NCBI GenBank assembly: GCA_022563505.1
Contig: JADFNG010000003.1
Span: 1-64,000, forward strand
Length of the DNA stretch: 64,000 bases
Source: Pseudomonadota bacterium
Lineage (GTDB): Bacteria; Pseudomonadota; Gammaproteobacteria; Steroidobacterales; Woeseiaceae
Reading direction: 5' to 3'
The translations under genes and the position numbers were made by a program. Each line of letters starts with the position of its first letter. The first letter of the stretch is position 1. Below, in pieces: positions 1-8,200 of this stretch. The notes under the pieces are model-generated. The model made no database searches. It was given only the letters and a program-made list of their open reading frames with translations, and was not told the DNA's origin.

Positions 1-558
1 ACCCGTGACCCATTGCGATGCGGAAAGGGTGACGATTGGCGGCGAAGATATTGCCGTTGCAACCGTGATCTGGGCGGCAGGTGTCGCCGCATCACCAGTC
101 GGCGATGGTTGGACGAAGAAACTGACAAGGCCGGTAGGGTAATCGTCCGACCGGACCTGTCGATTAAAAAGGATTCCAGGATATTTGTCATCGGTGATGC
201 GGCAGCGGTGATGAATGAGGAGGGGGAACCCGTTCCCGGCATCGCACCAGCCGCCAAGCAGCAGGGCCGGTTCGTGGCGGACCTTATTGCCATGAGAATC
301 GCAGGCAAATCCGCCTCGCAGGCATTTCGATACCGGCATGCCGGCCACCTCGCGACCATAGGGCGTAAATCGGCGGTCATCGAGTTTTCACGCTGCAAAC
401 TGAAAGGCAGGCTGGCCTGGTGGATATGGGGCGTTGCCCACATCTATTTTCTTGTTGGTGTGCCGAGTCCGCTGGTCGTTTCCATCCGCTGGCTGTGGGA
501 GTACATAACCTATGGTCGCGGCGCGAGACTGATTACGGGTGTGGAGCAAGCCGATTGA
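1..558 (+). pseudogene. Type II NADH dehydrogenase (NDH-2), C-terminal part, frameshifted
   Basis: This is the end of an FAD-dependent NADH:quinone oxidoreductase of the NDH-2 family, a peripheral membrane enzyme passing electrons from NADH to quinone. Its start lies outside the window. Seen: from base 2 the second frame reads THCDAERVTIGG and ATVIWAAGVAASPVGD, typical of NDH-2. After about base 106 the homology continues in the first frame as WLDEETDKAGR, then IFVIGDAAAV (FAD-binding) and the tail WIWGVAHIYFLVGVPSP with the usual membrane-associated helix. The switch is explained by loss of one T in 'gattgg'. Either the gene is broken or the base is a sequencing error; the rest of the tail is intact to its stop. 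Confidence 0.8.
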
Positions 559-1085
559 AGTGCGTAGCTTGGCGTCGGCTGCCGATCCCAGGCGGTGCCT
601 CAATCGCAAATGCGCCGGCCATCAACAATTCTTGTCTATTACGAAATCTATTGCCGGGATATTGCCGGGCGTTTTTAAAATGGCTGGCTAGCACGAATCC
701 GATCAGGTCCTAGTGATCCGATTGTCTTGCGGGAAAATTGCGTGATTGAGTAGTGCTCGGTTATGCATTGTCGTGCAGATTAAGCAACGGGCGCGCCACA
801 GACTATCTTTGATAACAACAAGTTACAGTTCAGTGACCCAACTACGAACCATGCGGTCGCTAGTCCTGCATAGCAAGAAGGTAGCATTTCAGTAGTGCCG
901 CGCGGTTGTCGGTGCTAAAAAACGACAATTGGTAACAGGGTTGCCCAAACAAGTTCCTGAATGATTAGAAACGTATTTTTGGCGTCCGCGCTTTCGAAAC
1001 GAGTGGTTTCCTTCTAAGAATGTGCTTGTGCACCGCATGGCTACGAGGCCGGATCTTGGCAAAATTCTAATAGGATCTAGCTCCA
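559..1085. other. Intergenic stretch without recognised gene
   Basis: About 530 bases between the NDH-2 end and the tRNA-like scar. I see no open frame with a recognisable product, no convincing promoter pair and no strong hairpin. Confidence 0.5.
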
Positions 1086-1160
1086 GACCGCATCGCTAAG
1101 GGGTTGTGGGACTGATTTGTAATCAGTAGGTCCCGAGTTCGACTCTTGGTGCCGGCACCA
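1086..1160 (+). pseudogene. tRNA-Thr(TGT)-like remnant, 3' half intact
   Basis: From 1111 to 1160 the sequence is a good 3' tRNA half: anticodon stem ACTGA/TCAGT around loop TTTGTAA (anticodon TGT, 1118-1120), T stem CCGAG/CTTGG with loop TTCGACT, and an encoded CCA end. The 5' half does not match. The putative acceptor strand GACCGCA pairs with the 3' strand at only five of seven positions, and no D arm with a GCTC/GAGC stem can be drawn. A tRNA kept exactly from the anticodon stem to CCA is the usual scar left where a tyrosine-recombinase element used a tRNA 3' end as its attachment site. A divergent functional tRNA is less likely. Confidence 0.6.
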
Positions 1161-1171
1161 AACAAAACAGC

Positions 1172-1192
1172 ACGGACTCTTTGCGAGTCCGT
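1172..1192 (-). terminator. Hairpin terminator, probably for the rhodanese gene
   Basis: ACGGACTC (1172-1179) pairs perfectly with GAGTCCGT (1185-1192) across a 5-base loop. On the minus strand the stem is followed by CTGTTTTGTT, a reasonable U-rich tail, so it best serves the minus-strand rhodanese gene ending at 1258. The + side tail is poorer. Confidence 0.55.
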
Positions 1193-1257
1193 TGTTCGTT
1201 GTGGCAGCAAGTGGGCTGAAAGTGAGCCTCGATCTTGCGAGCAACGAAAACTAAACG

Positions 1258-1686
1258 CTAGTTTGACGGCTCTGTCAGCGGCAGTTCGGCATCCTTCCAC
1301 GCGATGTAGCCGCCTTCCAGGCTATACAAATGCTTGAAGCCCAGGTTTTTCAAAGTCTCCAACGCGCGACTGGATCTGCCACCCGCCGGATTCTTGGTGC
1401 AATGCACGATATAGGTCTTATTTGAATCAAGCGTTGCGACCCTGGCGTCGAAAGAGTCATCCCCCACATCAACGTTCACAGAGCCGGTGATATGGGACAT
1501 TTCGTATTCGATTGGAGTTCGAACATCCAAAATGACCACGTCTTCACGTTGAGCCAAAAATCCGCTTACGGCGTTGACCTTAATAGCGGTGGTTGAATTG
1601 TTGGAATCATCGTTTGCCTGAGCCAATGACAGGGTGATCAGGCTTGCCAATATCAGTAGTCCTGAAAAAGAGAATCTGTTTTCCAC
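1258..1686 (-). CDS. Secreted rhodanese-like sulfurtransferase domain protein
   Basis: A single rhodanese domain of 142 residues with a cleavable signal peptide (about residues 1-23, ending LAQA), so it acts in the periplasm. Rhodanese folds move a sulfane sulfur through a cysteine persulfide. Seen: the CH2A-like segment VVILDVRTPIEYEMSHITGSVN and an active-site Cys at about 96 in VHCTKNPAGGRSS. That loop is longer than the usual CxxGxR, so substrate may differ. The C-terminal LEGGYIAWKDAELPL is typical. GTG start, preceded on the minus strand by GAGGGG at good spacing. It stands alone; the actual sulfur donor and acceptor cannot be read from context. Confidence 0.85.
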   Translation of the reverse strand: MENRFSFSGLLILASLITLSLAQANDDSNNSTTAIKVNAVSGFLAQREDVVILDVRTPIEYEMSHITGSVNVDVGDDSFDARVATLDSNKTYIVHCTKNPAGGRSSRALETLKNLGFKHLYSLEGGYIAWKDAELPLTEPSN

Positions 1687-1803
1687 GGTTGATGCCCCTC
1701 ACAAAATAACAGGTCCGAACACGGATCATACAGCCTTGTGATGTCCATCTCTCGGCTCAGGATTGACTGGACTCTTCTTCCTGAGTGACCGCTGTTCCTG
1801 GAG

Positions 1804-2523
1804 CTACTGAATCTCAAACCCCTCTGCATACAGCATTGCTGTCGCTTCGCCCTTGTGAAATCCAGGAATGAAACATGCGGACTCGATCCTGCCCATTACC
1901 AGGCCGTCCATTGCAGAAGAATTGAATCCCTTGTTGCTAACTTTTGCGCCTGAAGCATGGCCGAATTGATCAACCACTGCTTGAATCTCAAATGTCACGG
2001 CACCCGCCAGCCTGCTTCCGGACGACATCGACGCGGACCAGATTCTCTGTGGCGCAGAGTAATCTATGCCGAATTTGTCCATTGAGTGCAAGTGGTTCAG
2101 AACCAGCGTCGTTTGAACACCATCGGCTGTCTTCCTTGCGATAATTGTGACGTCAACGAATACGCGCACATTGTCGCCCATGCGATTTGCAGGTGAAAAC
2201 TTCAAGAGCGCGATTTTACGGCCTAGACGTTTAGATGCACTTTCAGACATTCTGTGGGCCGACGACATGCAACACGCATTCTCCAGACGGCCTGACCTGG
2301 ACACATAAGCGCCGAACTTGATGATGCGGACCGGTTCTTTTGATTTCCATTTGGATACTAGATCCGCGATTAGCTTGTCCTGTATTTCGCTGTGGATCAG
2401 TTGCGCAGCCGTGGCGCCGGATAAATCGGGGCATTCAGCGAACGCTGGAGTTCCGATGGTCAAGGCAAGAATCGCGCCTAACGAAAATCCATATCGTTTC
2501 GATGTGGTGGCAATCTTTTTCAT
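1804..2523 (-). CDS. Secreted protein with two TonB-C-like repeats, function unknown
   Basis: A 239-residue exported protein: signal peptide 1-29 ending TPAFA, no later membrane helix. Two stretches resemble the C-terminal fold of TonB energy transducers. One is around residues 63-125 (ends LLKFSPANRMGDNVRVFVDV). A clearer one is around 170-239, with VDQFGHASGAKV and ACFIPGFHKGEATAMLYAEGF, like the A-x-F-x-P-x-x-x-x-G-x-x-V pattern of the family. TonB itself has an N-terminal anchor and proline-rich spacer; both are missing here, so it is not a transporter-energising TonB. Start ATG has GGAGA nine bases upstream. The family resemblance is inferred by eye. Confidence 0.65.
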   Translation of the reverse strand: MKKIATTSKRYGFSLGAILALTIGTPAFAECPDLSGATAAQLIHSEIQDKLIADLVSKWKSKEPVRIIKFGAYVSRSGRLENACCMSSAHRMSESASKRLGRKIALLKFSPANRMGDNVRVFVDVTIIARKTADGVQTTLVLNHLHSMDKFGIDYSAPQRIWSASMSSGSRLAGAVTFEIQAVVDQFGHASGAKVSNKGFNSSAMDGLVMGRIESACFIPGFHKGEATAMLYAEGFEIQ

Positions 2524-2699
2524 CGCTCAATGTCTCCTGCTCTCCATTTGAAACTGTATTCAGTCGATTCACCGCTGCGGTTAATTTCAAGCGCTTGCTC
2601 GCCAATGGAATGGAAACGCCCAAGTCATATACTACCGTGAAAAAGGTACTAGATTTATCATCTTAAGACACAGCCGAAAATTAGCGGAGTCAGGCGAGC

Positions 2700-3719
2700 G
2701 TGAAGACAAGAAGGCATTTCTGCAAGTACGCGTTGGCAACTACCATTGGGCTCGCGGCCGGGTGCCGCAACGCTCCGGGTATAACTGCCGTCCCTTCTCG
2801 GGCCTATGGCGCTGCTACGGCTGCTATCCCCGTCATTCTCGACACCGACATCGGCGATGATGTTGACGATACCTGGGCGCTGCTAATGTTGCTGCGAATG
2901 CCACAACTCGATTTGAAGCTTGCCGTGGGCGATTACGGCAACGCCGTCTATCGGGGACGATTGTTAGCGAAGCTTCTGCAGCTGACGGGACGCACCGACG
3001 TGCCTGTCGGTATCGGGGTTGACAAGGCGGACGACCCTGGCGGGCAAAGCGATTGGTTGGGAAATTATCAGCTGAAGAATTATCCGGGAACGGTTCATGA
3101 CGATGGTGTTCAGGCAATCATCGACACGATAAAGGGCTCGCCGGAGCCAGTAACGCTGCTCTGCATCGGCCCGGTGCCTAACATCGCTGAGGCGCTCCGG
3201 CGTGATCCATCAATTGCTGACAACGCCCGGTTTATCGGTATGTTTGGCTCCGTATTTGTCGGCTATGACGGTGCACCGGATCCCGTTGCCGAATGGAACG
3301 TAAGGATTGATCCACACTCACTGCAAGAGGTGTTTGCAGCACCCTGGGATTGCACGATTACCCCGCTTGATACTTGCGGCCTGGTTCGACTGTCAGGAAA
3401 TAATTATCGGAAAATCTATACAAGCGACGACCCCTGGCTGCGTGCGCTGATCGAGAACTACGAAGTGTGGTTGCCGGGCGCGACGTACATGGAGCCAACA
3501 ACAGACCCAACTAAAATCAGTTCCACACTTTTTGATACCGTTGCAGTCTACATGGCGGCCGAACAAGATCTTCTGGAAATGCAGGATGTACCGCTTCGTG
3601 TTACCGATGATGGATACACGGTTGTTGATGAAGTTAGTGGCCGAATCGTACATTGTGCGGTGGCCTGGAAAAACCTGCCTGCGTTTGAAAGAAAGCTCAC
3701 GGATATTCTAATCGGGTGA
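2700..3719 (+). CDS. Exported nucleoside hydrolase (IUNH family)
   Basis: Hydrolyses the N-glycosidic bond of ribonucleosides to give base and ribose, by family. Seen: the calcium-binding signature DTDIGDDVDD at about residues 48-57, the defining motif of inosine-uridine nucleoside hydrolases, and family-like length (339 residues). The N-terminus MKTRRHFCKYALATTIG with lipobox LAAGC (Cys22) predicts Tat-like export and a lipoprotein, so it would act outside the cytoplasm, like many exported IUNH proteins of heterotrophs. Start is GTG at 2700 and the gene stands alone. Together with the cytosine deaminase and upp 50 kb further on it suggests nucleobase scavenging, an inference only. Substrate preference cannot be read. 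Confidence 0.88.
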   Translation: MKTRRHFCKYALATTIGLAAGCRNAPGITAVPSRAYGAATAAIPVILDTDIGDDVDDTWALLMLLRMPQLDLKLAVGDYGNAVYRGRLLAKLLQLTGRTDVPVGIGVDKADDPGGQSDWLGNYQLKNYPGTVHDDGVQAIIDTIKGSPEPVTLLCIGPVPNIAEALRRDPSIADNARFIGMFGSVFVGYDGAPDPVAEWNVRIDPHSLQEVFAAPWDCTITPLDTCGLVRLSGNNYRKIYTSDDPWLRALIENYEVWLPGATYMEPTTDPTKISSTLFDTVAVYMAAEQDLLEMQDVPLRVTDDGYTVVDEVSGRIVHCAVAWKNLPAFERKLTDILIG

Positions 3720-3733
3720 AATAAAGTCACCCG
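3713..3733. terminator. Stem-loop between convergent genes
   Basis: CGGGTGA (3713-3719, containing the nucleoside hydrolase stop codon) pairs with TCACCCG (3727-3733). It sits between two convergent genes, so it may end both transcripts, but there is no T run; weak evidence. Confidence 0.35.
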
Positions 3734-3751
3734 AGGCGGTCTAATTGAACG

Positions 3752-4216
3752 CTACAGAATCAAAGACATGAAAGTGCTGTAGGGATCTTCTTTGTAGTCG
3801 GCAAACGGCTCCCGATATTCGAATCCAAAGCGCTCATAGAGCGCTCGTGCTGGAGCGAACGCATCCATTGAGCCGGTCTCGAGACTCAAGCGGTTGTAAG
3901 AACGTCTTTCTGCCTCTTTGATGATGTGTTTCAGCATCGACGAGGCAACTCCCTTGCCGCGGTGTGCGTCCTCAGTTCGTATGGATTTTATTTCACCGTG
4001 TTTGCTATCGAGTTCCTTCAGTGCCCCGCATCCGAGCAACTCCGGCCCTTGCCAAACAGTCCAGAATGTGATGTTTGGCGACCGTAACTCGTCCAGATTC
4101 AGGACATGCGCGCTTTCGGCAGGTGAGTGCTCATGCGCGCTGCGACGATGTTCTCGCAGTAAATCGGCGATTTCAGGACCTTGCAGATTATCTTCATTAT
4201 CCTCACGGATTCGCAT
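3752..4216 (-). CDS. GNAT family N-acetyltransferase
   Basis: A 154-residue acetyl-CoA-dependent acetyltransferase. The fold is shown by FWTVWQGPELLGCGALKEL, the acetyl-CoA loop HRGKGVASSMLKHII at about residues 85-100, and the closing FGFEYREPFADY strand. I start it at 4216 because AGGAGG lies eight bases upstream of that ATG; the open frame runs 44 codons further but without a ribosome site. Substrate is unknown: small-molecule amine acetyltransferases of this size include many poorly characterised members. It is convergent with the nucleoside hydrolase. Confidence 0.85.
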   Translation of the reverse strand: MRIREDNEDNLQGPEIADLLREHRRSAHEHSPAESAHVLNLDELRSPNITFWTVWQGPELLGCGALKELDSKHGEIKSIRTEDAHRGKGVASSMLKHIIKEAERRSYNRLSLETGSMDAFAPARALYERFGFEYREPFADYKEDPYSTFMSLIL

Positions 4217-4364
4217 GCAAAATACCTCCTGAAAAGCGTCGTTATTGTATCTCACTGACGTCACCGGCATGCTAGCGTGGCGGACACGACCCCGTTCCTG
4301 ATAAAAAGCGACCAGCACGTTGATGGCTGGCGGAAGTAACCGGTCCATCTGTTATCCTCTGACA

Positions 4365-4508
4365 ATGGAATCGTTGCGGGAATTGGTCAACATTCAGTCG
4401 AGCGGCGCGCTTGCATTTTGGGTTTTCATCCTGGTATTTGTATTCATTGGAGTTGCAGGTATGGTCGTCGGGCTGTTGCGGCGACACCGACATCGGCATG
4501 AAGAATAA
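4365..4508 (+). CDS. Small single-helix membrane protein
   Basis: A 47-residue open frame with one clear hydrophobic helix (residues 15-36, LAFWVFILVFVFIGVAGMVVGL) followed by a basic, histidine-rich tail RRHRHRHEE. The composition is that of a real mini membrane protein with a positive cytoplasmic end. It is divergent from the GNAT gene. No family is recognised and no strong ribosome site is visible before this ATG; an in-frame start at 4320 is possible. Confidence 0.4.
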   Translation: MESLRELVNIQSSGALAFWVFILVFVFIGVAGMVVGLLRRHRHRHEE

Positions 4509-4860
4509 GCAAACGAATTAAATGTGTTTTCCCCGACGGCGTAGTCAGGGTTGACACTTCGGGCGCAAATATCGGTCTCGGGACGGAGGCACCTCGACTC
4601 CCGATGCCATTGATCGTCAGGAACAAGGATCGCCCGAACGCCGGGATTGACGCAGATTCCACGAGCGCTGCGCCTTGACGCTGGACATATTGCATCGCGA
4701 TCTGCTTCGTCCAGCATAAATCAACGGTTTCTTAACAAGACACCGTTTTCAATGGGTTTTATGCGCAATTTCGATAACTGCGTCCCATTTGATAGCGGCA
4801 CTATCGGGTACGGTCAGGGTTATTGGCAGCACAACGCATTCAGATTGACGGAATTGGCAG
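4509..4860. other. Intergenic stretch without recognised gene
   Basis: About 350 bases. Short open frames exist on both strands but none has a recognisable product or good ribosome site. Nothing else is evident. Confidence 0.45.
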
Positions 4861-5100
4861 ATGGCACCCGGTAATACATCGCTCGACAAGAAGACACCCC
4901 AGGCGACGTCCGAATCCATTGACAACGGCGAATCCGAGGGCGATGTCCTGATGCCTGACATTTATGCCGAAAAGCATGCTGCCACGCAGCCGCTCCTGAA
5001 AACCATCGATCCGACGGCACCGGACATCGATGCATCGACGGGCTTTAACCCGTACGATACGGTTGTATTTCTAAAAAAGCCGGTACTCAAACCACGCTGA
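4861..5100 (+). CDS. Small hydrophilic hypothetical protein
   Basis: A 79-residue acidic, disordered-looking protein without signal peptide or membrane helix. The N-terminal half is rich in Ser, Glu, Asp and Lys, and the C-terminal part reads FNPYDTVVFLKKPVLKPR. I do not recognise the family. The only support is uninterrupted frame and protein-like composition; the ribosome site is weak. Confidence 0.45.
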   Translation: MAPGNTSLDKKTPQATSESIDNGESEGDVLMPDIYAEKHAATQPLLKTIDPTAPDIDASTGFNPYDTVVFLKKPVLKPR

Positions 5101-5236
5101 ATTTTCGGACCTGACGCTGCCAGTGTTGCCTGGCTGGAGTTTCCTCCAACAGTAGCTCAAGCAACTCCTCCGCCGTGCCTGGAAAAAATCGGTCGCGGTA
5201 TGTGCGAGATCATGCCCTTGTCCTGTGCCAATTCGC

Positions 5237-5764
5237 TTAGTCGTGCTTGCGTCGCAACGATTCCTCATATGCCAGGTTCAGGTTCGCTCTTGCGTAGATA
5301 GCTTTCGCGAGCGTTGGATTGTCCGCAGCCAGGTCGATGAATTTCAGCTTCAGTATTGCTCGGTGTTTTTTTATCTCAGTCGAAGACAAGGCATAGTTAT
5401 AGCTGAAAGTCCCTTCACCAAACCGGGACATATTTACTTCATTGTTGAGAATTCCTGAATTTATATTTCTTTCGAAACCCGGTTTGCAGACGCGGTGTTT
5501 TATTCTCGATCCGGGTTTCGATTCCAGCAGGCACCAGACTTTATACAAGGGGTCGTTGATCAAAGTATTCGAAATTCTGTACATTTCGATATCGGCCCGC
5601 AGCATTTGCCGCCTGATCGAGACCAGTGTGTGGGGAGCGACCACGATGATTTCGTCTATGGTTTCATCCGCGCCAGGCGCAATCGCGGGCAGCAGGTACA
5701 GAAAACAAAGACAGGCCAGTAGTGGCCGACCAACGTATAGTTTGGCAGGGCGGACGAAGCGCAT
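5237..5764 (-). CDS. Secreted hypothetical protein
   Basis: A 175-residue protein with a signal peptide (hydrophobic stretch about residues 12-31, ending APGA) and a mature part starting DETIDEIIVVAPHT. It contains two cysteines (in KVWCLLESK and KHRVCKPGF) that could form a periplasmic disulfide, and a predicted helical, charged C-terminus. No catalytic motif is visible and I do not recognise the family. ATG start at 5764. It is divergent from the arylamine acetyltransferase gene. Confidence 0.6.
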   Translation of the reverse strand: MRFVRPAKLYVGRPLLACLCFLYLLPAIAPGADETIDEIIVVAPHTLVSIRRQMLRADIEMYRISNTLINDPLYKVWCLLESKPGSRIKHRVCKPGFERNINSGILNNEVNMSRFGEGTFSYNYALSSTEIKKHRAILKLKFIDLAADNPTLAKAIYARANLNLAYEESLRRKHD

Positions 5765-5854
5765 ATTCTGACTACCGATACTGTTGCGGTAATTGTGCTG
5801 TCATTATAGCCCCTCTGAGAAATGGCCGCCTGAGCGGCACGAAGGAACGCGCCA

Positions 5855-6676
5855 ATGAAGCTGCCGCTCTACCTCGACCGCATCGACTACGATGGAGCCG
5901 TCGAACCGGATTTCGCGACACTCTCTGCGTTACAGGAAGCGCATGTTTGTTCGGTGCCGTTCGAAAATCTGGATGTTCAGTTAGGTCGCCCGCTGTCCAT
6001 TCGAATTGAAGACGCTTATGAAAAAATTGTAACGCATGGGCGGGGCGGCTGGTGCTATGAACAAAACGGTTTGTTTGGCTGGGTGTTATCGGAGATTGGG
6101 TTTGGCGTTACACGAATTGCTGCCAGCGTCATGCGCGAGCAAGCTGGCAATGCGTCCGCGGCAAGCCATCTTTGTCTGCTGGTGACAATGCCTGAGTCCG
6201 AGACGAAATACCTGGTCGATGTTGGTTTTGGCGGCAGCATGCTCACGCCTGTTCCACTGCTGGAAGCTCAATACGATCAACCACCTTTCAGTCTCGGATT
6301 GGAGCGGCTGGATGATCAATACTGGCAATACTGGGAGGATCTGGGCGATGGAAAATTCAGTTTCGATTTCACTGAAGATCCGGCGTGTGAACTGGCGCTG
6401 GCCAAAAAATGCGAAAGTCTCCAAAGTGACCCTGGGTCACACTTCGTATTGAACCTGGTCGCACAACGACGCTCTCGCGAGCAGCACTTTAGTTTGCGGG
6501 GCCGGGTATTTCGTGTATCCAAAGTGAATGGTATGGAGTCGCAAACACTGGATTCGCCGGAAGCATTGGTTGCAATTCTCGCGAACGAGTTTCGACTGCA
6601 CGTTGATGGCGTTGCTGATCTCTGGCCTGAAATTGTTGCACGGCATGAACAACTCTTTGGGCCCGATACTTCCTGA
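5855..6676 (+). CDS. nat: Arylamine N-acetyltransferase
   Basis: Transfers acetyl from acetyl-CoA to arylamines, hydrazines or related amines in the cytoplasm. The whole catalytic triad is visible: Cys67 in RGGWCYEQN, His105 in ASHLCLLV, Asp122 in LVDVGFGG, and the family N-terminus (LYLDRIDYDGAVEPD and VPFENLDVQLGRP). Length 273 matches the family (about 270-280). Single gene, with its own upstream region shared with the divergent secreted protein gene. The natural substrate of bacterial NATs is mostly unknown; detoxification of aromatic amines is the usual suggestion. Confidence 0.95.
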   Translation: MKLPLYLDRIDYDGAVEPDFATLSALQEAHVCSVPFENLDVQLGRPLSIRIEDAYEKIVTHGRGGWCYEQNGLFGWVLSEIGFGVTRIAASVMREQAGNASAASHLCLLVTMPESETKYLVDVGFGGSMLTPVPLLEAQYDQPPFSLGLERLDDQYWQYWEDLGDGKFSFDFTEDPACELALAKKCESLQSDPGSHFVLNLVAQRRSREQHFSLRGRVFRVSKVNGMESQTLDSPEALVAILANEFRLHVDGVADLWPEIVARHEQLFGPDTS

Positions 6677-7136
6677 CGGCTAAGGAACAAGCATGGCTGC
6701 ATTGCCAATCGCAAGAGTGGCTGCCAGTACCGAGAAACAGAATCCTATTCGTAATGCTGTCAGCACGACTGAATCCCTCGCAGGTATTGCTGAGGTCGCG
6801 CGCGCAAGACATGGATGCGCTGACTGCGCTACTAGCGGGCCCGCAGATATCCGGGCGAATCTACACGCTTCCAGGCGTAATCAATTACGACACCATCGCG
6901 ACCTTTATCGACCATCACCTCGCTGAACGTGAACGCGGCCCTCGCGATACTGGGAATTGAGCAAAGCAGAGTGGTTGTTACAGGCCGGCAATCCCGCGGC
7001 CGATTGACATTCACAATACGGCCAATGCCATCCTTGCTGGTTGTTGCACATGGCATCGAGAAAATGCACCTGAACCAACGATGTGCGGTAGTCTTGCCAA
7101 GACACTAACCGGCTGGAGTGGTGTGAGGATGAAGCA
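6677..7136. other. Intergenic stretch with unassigned open frames
   Basis: A + strand frame from about 6661 to 6960 is open (ending IYTLPGVINYDTIATFIDHH...), and a second frame is open from 6881 to about 7107 (LNVNAALAILGIEQSRVVV). Both have protein-like composition but no recognised family or clear ribosome site. They could be pieces of one frameshifted gene. I cannot support a call. Confidence 0.3.
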
Positions 7137-8159
7137 ATGGGCATGACAATATCGATGACGAGCAAGCCGGTGGTGCAACGACTATTTCCTTTGATGCTTG
7201 CCGTCGTTGCGCTCGTTTTCTCGGGTTGTGCGGTGACGACGCAGTCCACGGATTCCTTGCCTTCCTGGACGGACGGTGACGTCAAGCAGGCGATCACGCA
7301 GTTTGTCGTGAATGTCACAACCGAAGGTGGCAAGGATTACGTACGCCCCGTGGATCGCATTGCAGTCTTCGACAACGACGGCACGCTCTGGAGTGAAAGA
7401 CCCTGGGTGCAGGGGCTGTTCCTGGAACAAATGCTGAGGAATGCGGCCGGGCGGCATCCGGAGTTCGGCGAAGAGCAACCCTATAAAGCAGCGCTAGCTC
7501 ATGACCGTGAGTACTTCGAGACAGGCGGCATACGCGTCATGATTGAGGCGATCAAAGCGGCGAGAGTGGAGCTGGCCCGTGACGAATTCGACGCGGAGGT
7601 GGCGGAGTTTTTTGCCAATGCCCGACATCCCGGTTTGAATGTTCCGATGAGTCAGACTGTCTATCAGCCCGCGATCGAACTGCTCGAGTACCTGAGAGCT
7701 AATGGATTCAAAACGTATATTTGTTCCGGCGGCGGCGTTGATTTCATGCGCATGATATCGAGTGATTTCTATGGCATAGAGTCTGATCAGGTTATCGGCA
7801 CATCCTATCAGAAGGAATTACACTTGATCGACGGAACATGGGAGCTGCTGACAACCGGCGAGCTGAACCCGATCAATAACAAGGATCAGAAAGCCGTTAA
7901 TATCGATTTACACATCGGCAAGCGACCACTGCTCGTCATGGGAAATGAAGGCGGCAGAGGCGACATTGGCATGATGAGCTATTCGCAAGGGCGAAAAGGC
8001 GTGTCGCTGCAGCTGCTGATTAATCACGATGATGCGGCGAGAGAGTTTGCCTACGCCGAAGACGACAATGCGTCGCTGAATGCGGCGAAAGAGAACGGCT
8101 GGATCGTCATTAGCATGCAGGATGACTGGTCGGTGATTTATCCTGCCGGTGACAATTAA
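7137..8159 (+). CDS. HAD-superfamily phosphatase-like lipoprotein
   Basis: A 340-residue HAD-fold hydrolase attached to a membrane. The N-terminus has a lipobox (LVFSGC, Cys31) after a hydrophobic stretch. HAD motif I is FDNDGTLW with nucleophile Asp79 and acid/base Asp81; motif II is ICSGGG around residue 197. A Lys in NNKDQK and an acidic stretch NEGGRGDIGMM are candidates for motifs III and IV. The sequence resembles phosphoserine-phosphatase-like HAD proteins found exported in many Proteobacteria. Ribosome site GAGGAT lies six bases before the ATG. It precedes the aldehyde dehydrogenase gene by 41 bases, so it may belong to the same transcript, but the substrate is unknown. Confidence 0.85.
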   Translation: MGMTISMTSKPVVQRLFPLMLAVVALVFSGCAVTTQSTDSLPSWTDGDVKQAITQFVVNVTTEGGKDYVRPVDRIAVFDNDGTLWSERPWVQGLFLEQMLRNAAGRHPEFGEEQPYKAALAHDREYFETGGIRVMIEAIKAARVELARDEFDAEVAEFFANARHPGLNVPMSQTVYQPAIELLEYLRANGFKTYICSGGGVDFMRMISSDFYGIESDQVIGTSYQKELHLIDGTWELLTTGELNPINNKDQKAVNIDLHIGKRPLLVMGNEGGRGDIGMMSYSQGRKGVSLQLLINHDDAAREFAYAEDDNASLNAAKENGWIVISMQDDWSVIYPAGDN

Positions 8160-8200
8160 TACGGGACCTTGTTCAAGGTGCAGCTTACAGGCGGGGAACG

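Noticed and set aside
1067-1300. Minus-strand open frame with GAGTKSRTRDLLITNQS
   Set aside because: It is the antisense reading of the tRNA-Thr-like sequence, a well-known false protein.
6754-6960. 68-codon frame ending IDHHLAERERGPRDTGN
   Set aside because: Protein-like but with no family, weak start, and a second frame opens where it ends. Not enough for a gene call.
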